From the NCBI GenBank assembly GCA_964408735.1, contig CAYPAX010000138.1, positions 1 to 9,536 of the forward strand: 9,536 bases of DNA, read 5' to 3'. Source of the stretch: UBA7887 sp964408735 (GTDB taxonomy: Bacteria > Pseudomonadota > Alphaproteobacteria > UBA7887). This document shows positions 7,318 through 9,536 of this stretch, piece after piece; the stretch's first letter is position 1; every line of letters starts with the position of its first letter. The position numbers were made by a program, and so were the translations under genes. Below the pieces are notes generated by a model. It saw only the letters and a list, made by a program, of their open reading frames with translations. It was not told the origin of the DNA and did no database searches.

Positions 7318-8012
7318 TGGGCGCTGTACTGCTTGTCGCCGAACAGGATCGAGAAGCGCTCCTTGTCCTCCTTGACGTTGCCGACGGCGAGGCTGTCCTT
7401 CATCACCTCGCGGCCCTTGATGACGGCGGGACGCATCTTCACATCATCGCGCCAGCGCTTGAGATTGGGGAAGTCGGCCAGATCCTGGCCCTGGCGATGG
7501 GGCAGCAGCCACGGCCAGACGGCGATATCGGCGATCGAATAGTCCTCGCCCGCGAGATAGGCGTTGTCCTCGAGCCGCTTGTCGATGACGTGGTAGATGC
7601 GCCCGGCCTCGCGCGTATAGCGGCTGACCGCATAGTCGATGGTCTCGGGCGCGTAGTTGCGGAAGTGGTGCGCCTGGCCCAGCATCGGCCCCACCGTGCC
7701 CATCTGGAACATCAGCCATTCGAGCACGCGCACGCGCCCACGCGGCTCGGTGGGCATCAGCTTGCCGGTCTTCTCCGCCAGATAGATCATGATGGCGCCG
7801 GATTCGAAGATCGAGATCGGCTCGCCGCCCGGCCCGTCCGGATCGACGATGGCGGGCATCTTGTTGTTGGGGCTGATGGCCAGGAACTCAGGCTTGAACT
7901 GATCGCCCTTGCCGATCTCCACGGGGATGACGGTATAGGGGAGCCCAAGCTCCTCCAGCATGATGGTGATCTTCCACCCGTTCGGCGTCGGCCAGAAATA
8001 CAGATCGATCAC
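7314..8012 (-). CDS. Nu-class glutathione S-transferase, YfcG-like disulfide-bond reductase
   Basis: This cytosolic GST-fold protein has 232 residues. The thioredoxin-like domain (about 1-85) opens MIDLYFWPTPNGWKIT, closely matching E. coli YfcG. T9 and N11 correspond to the residues that contact glutathione thiols in that enzyme. SPNNKMPAIVD and ESGAIMIYLAE form the rest of the glutathione site, and an all-helical domain follows (about 90-205) with the EDYSIADIAVWPW motif. There is no cysteine in the protein, as expected for nu-class enzymes, which work on glutathione disulfide or peroxides without a catalytic Cys. The GTG at 8012 is preferred over the TTG at 8036 because GGGAG lies six bases before it and homology to YfcG starts exactly there. 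It is the first gene of the minus-strand run, with inverted repeats upstream. Confidence 0.9.
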   Translation of the reverse strand: MIDLYFWPTPNGWKITIMLEELGLPYTVIPVEIGKGDQFKPEFLAISPNNKMPAIVDPDGPGGEPISIFESGAIMIYLAEKTGKLMPTEPRGRVRVLEWLMFQMGTVGPMLGQAHHFRNYAPETIDYAVSRYTREAGRIYHVIDKRLEDNAYLAGEDYSIADIAVWPWLLPHRQGQDLADFPNLKRWRDDVKMRPAVIKGREVMKDSLAVGNVKEDKERFSILFGDKQYSAH

Positions 8013-8018
8013 GGCGCA

Positions 8019-8023
8019 CTCCC
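8019..8023 (-). promoter_or_regulatory. Ribosome binding site deciding the GTG start of the GST
   Basis: GGGAG on the minus strand lies six bases upstream of the GTG at 8012. It rules in favour of the short start that matches family N-termini. Confidence 0.65.
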
Positions 8024-8026
8024 GCT

Positions 8027-8039
8027 GTCTTGACAAGAC
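8027..8039. repeat. 13-bp inverted repeat just upstream of the GST
   Basis: GTCTTG and CAAGAC form perfect 6-bp arms around one central base. The repeat sits four bases upstream of the GST ribosome binding site. It could be an operator overlapping the transcription start or a small leader hairpin; nothing in the sequence decides between these. Confidence 0.5.
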
Positions 8040-8043
8040 GCGC

Positions 8044-8049
8044 CTTATA
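8044..8049 (-). promoter_or_regulatory. Possible -10 box of the GST promoter
   Basis: TATAAG on the minus strand fits five of six bases of the -10 consensus and lies about 32 nt before the GTG. It would place transcription start inside the 13-bp inverted repeat. No convincing -35 hexamer is found 16-18 nt upstream, so an activator-dependent or alternative-sigma promoter, or chance, is equally possible. Confidence 0.3.
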
Positions 8050-8072
8050 GCAGGCGGGGAGGGAAGCGACTA

Positions 8073-8118
8073 GTGGATCGACCGAGACATCAATTGATGT
8101 CTCGATAAGGTGATCCAC
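8073..8118. promoter_or_regulatory. Nested perfect palindrome in the intergenic region (operator or transcript end)
   Basis: The core is a perfect 22-bp palindrome at 8083-8104, whose 11-base half is CGAGACATCAA. Around it lies a second perfect pair of arms, GTGGATC at 8073-8079 and GATCCAC at 8112-8118. It lies between the stop of the TPR gene and the GST promoter region. The lack of a central loop and of a following T-run fits a dimeric regulator site better than an intrinsic terminator. It could still act as a 3' hairpin for the TPR transcript. Confidence 0.5.
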
Positions 8119-8130
8119 CAACCAAATCGG

Positions 8131-9536
8131 CTAGCCGATAGCGAGGTCGTGAAGGAGGACCTTGGCGTCGATCAGGTCGGGCGTGTCGAAGCCTTCGGTG
8201 AACCAGCCATAGACGGGGGCGAGTAGGTCGTGGGCTTCGGCGGCCTTGCCCTGGGACTGCCAAAGCCGGGCGAGGGAAGTGGCGGCGCGCAGCTCGCTAA
8301 GAACATATTTTTGCGCTTGGGCGATCCGCAGTCCGTCGCTCAATACTTCCTCTATCCGAGTCACATCGCCTTCGCCGCCCGCGCTCATCGCTTGCGCTGC
8401 CAATATGCGTGACATTGGTGAATGAAAGATCTCTCCAGATTCGGCTATATAGTCGTCGAGCTGCACAATGTTTTGCTTGGCCTGTTCGATATCACCACTT
8501 GCCAAATACGCCTCGGCCAGAAATCGCGTTATGTATCCCAAGCCTTGCCGTGATCCAATGGCCTCCATGAAGCCACGTGCCCATTCGAGGTCTTCGATTG
8601 CTTGCCCAGGGTTCCCCTGCAGAGCTCGCCCTCGGCTCGCAGCGATCTTTGACCAACCCAGAAAAGTCGGCATGCTTTGTGACTCGGCTACATCAATTAC
8701 TTCGTCAGATAATTGTTGCGCTTTCTCGAAGAAGCCAAACTCTGCGCAGGCGAGTGCGCCCATCGATAGCCCATACCCCAATGTCAAGGGGTGCCGCGAG
8801 TCGCGTGCGTCCTCAACGGTTCGTTCGACGTGCACGAGGGCAACATCCAAGCGGCCAAGAAACGCGTTCGTAATCGCGGTCCACGGGTGGATCATTTGGA
8901 CGATATCGTAACCGCCAAGCTGTATTGATTCGGACCGATGACGCTCCGGACTGTATGTCTTCAGGGCGCTCTCCAACATCTCCAAGGATTCGGCTCCCTC
9001 GCCCTGGTGGAAGCGCATAGCACCAACTCCCACTTGACCCATTAGCGTAATGAGTTCGTTCTCTTCCCGATCGCCAATAGCTCGCAATTGATCGAAGTAG
9101 GTTCGGGTTCTTTGGAAGTCGCCTTTGTTCCAGAAATATGATGCAAGCGGCCAAAGGGGAAGTGCCGCCGCAAGCGAACTGACGCGCGGCCCCAATAAGG
9201 TTTCTGCACGCAGAAACGCCTTGCCTGTCTGCTCGGCGCCAAAGCCAGACATGCTCGCATTCGCCAAGCCGAGTAGGGTTTGGAGTGTAATTTCTGCCTC
9301 CGTTCGAGCCGGCTCTTGGTCGATCTTTGACAACGAGTCGAGACCGCTCTCGATATGTCCCACCGCCTCCAAATAGGAGGAGCGGGCCAATACCATCTGC
9401 GCCGCCGATATCCATTGCGTCAACGCTTGATCATGGAACCCGGCGCGGGCCAGATGATGGGCAATCAGTTCTGGCTGTGTACTAATCGCCTCCGAAAAGC
9501 TTTCCTGAAGAACCGTTGCGATCGTCTGATGCAATT
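8131..9536 (-). CDS. C-terminal TPR region of a large regulator, probably cyclase-AAA ATPase-TPR type (partial)
   Basis: This frame runs off the right edge, so only the last 467 or so residues are visible. The first visible codon read as a start is a TTG inside the coding frame (…LHQTIATVLQESF), not a true start. The visible part is helical. It begins with a block like PELIAHHLARAGFHDQAL, and helix-turn-helix TPR-like pairs follow, for example around WNKGDFQRTRTYFDQL, FGFFEKAQQLSDEV and YLASGDIEQAKQNI. It ends in the LLAPVYGWFTEGFDTPDL motif. That layout is known from large proteins with an N-terminal class III adenylate/guanylate cyclase domain or a winged-helix domain, a central AAA-type ATPase and a C-terminal TPR superhelix. 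Neither of the first two can be seen here. Its codons look less GC-rich than those of the GST-to-GT-C genes beside it. Confidence 0.75.
   Translation of the reverse strand, partial: LHQTIATVLQESFSEAISTQPELIAHHLARAGFHDQALTQWISAAQMVLARSSYLEAVGHIESGLDSLSKIDQEPARTEAEITLQTLLGLANASMSGFGAEQTGKAFLRAETLLGPRVSSLAAALPLWPLASYFWNKGDFQRTRTYFDQLRAIGDREENELITLMGQVGVGAMRFHQGEGAESLEMLESALKTYSPERHRSESIQLGGYDIVQMIHPWTAITNAFLGRLDVALVHVERTVEDARDSRHPLTLGYGLSMGALACAEFGFFEKAQQLSDEVIDVAESQSMPTFLGWSKIAASRGRALQGNPGQAIEDLEWARGFMEAIGSRQGLGYITRFLAEAYLASGDIEQAKQNIVQLDDYIAESGEIFHSPMSRILAAQAMSAGGEGDVTRIEEVLSDGLRIAQAQKYVLSELRAATSLARLWQSQGKAAEAHDLLAPVYGWFTEGFDTPDLIDAKVLLHDLAIG

Noticed and set aside
7305..8033. Open frame of 242 codons on the + strand covering the GST gene
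   Set aside because: It lies exactly opposite the GST, whose minus-strand frame matches YfcG residue by residue. The + frame is a codon-bias shadow.
7888..8121. Small open frame of 77 codons on the minus strand spanning the palindrome region
   Set aside because: It runs out of frame into the GST gene, has no ribosome binding site, and its start lies within the inverted repeat. It is a chance frame.

Overview
The window reads as high-GC proteobacterial DNA, most likely from an alphaproteobacterium of Rhodospirillales or Rhizobiales type. This rests on the FixL-like PAS module, the multi-PAS kinase style, the nu-class GST, the PhyH and DMT relatives, and an IS21-type terminus of a form common in that group. 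The taxonomic call is inference from protein style only.

Layout, left to right. Positions 1-54 are the outer end of an IS21-family insertion sequence whose body lies off the left edge. It has cut into a very large multi-PAS sensor histidine kinase gene on the + strand. The coding frame resumes at once after the IS end, in the tail of an amputated PAS/PAC domain, and runs to 3283 with six more PAS domains, HisKA and HATPase_c. Its true start and the first part of its sensor region are missing. The last PAS domain keeps the FixL heme-ligand histidine and the FixL O2-sensing arginine.

Convergent to the kinase is a compact minus-strand run, transcribed from about 8040 down to 3298. It holds a nu-class (YfcG-like) glutathione S-transferase, an EamA/DMT transporter, a GT-C-like polytopic membrane protein with a large six-cysteine loop, a small DUF1330 protein and a phytanoyl-CoA dioxygenase (PhyH)-family Fe(II)/2-oxoglutarate oxygenase. 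The first three genes overlap or nearly abut (a 4-nt TTGA overlap, then 6 nt), so they look co-transcribed and translationally coupled. DUF1330 and PhyH follow at gaps of 39 and 75 nt and may belong to the same unit. No shared pathway is evident. The set looks like detoxification or small-molecule metabolism genes plus membrane functions.

Upstream of the GST, a 118-nt intergenic stretch (8013-8130) carries two perfect inverted repeats: a 22-bp palindrome nested inside a second pair of 7-bp arms, and a 13-bp one beside a possible -10 box. The right end (8131-9536) is the C-terminal TPR-type half of a large regulator, of the kind found in adenylate/guanylate cyclase-AAA ATPase-TPR proteins. Its 5' part lies beyond the right edge. 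I see no RNA genes, CRISPR array or obvious defence system.
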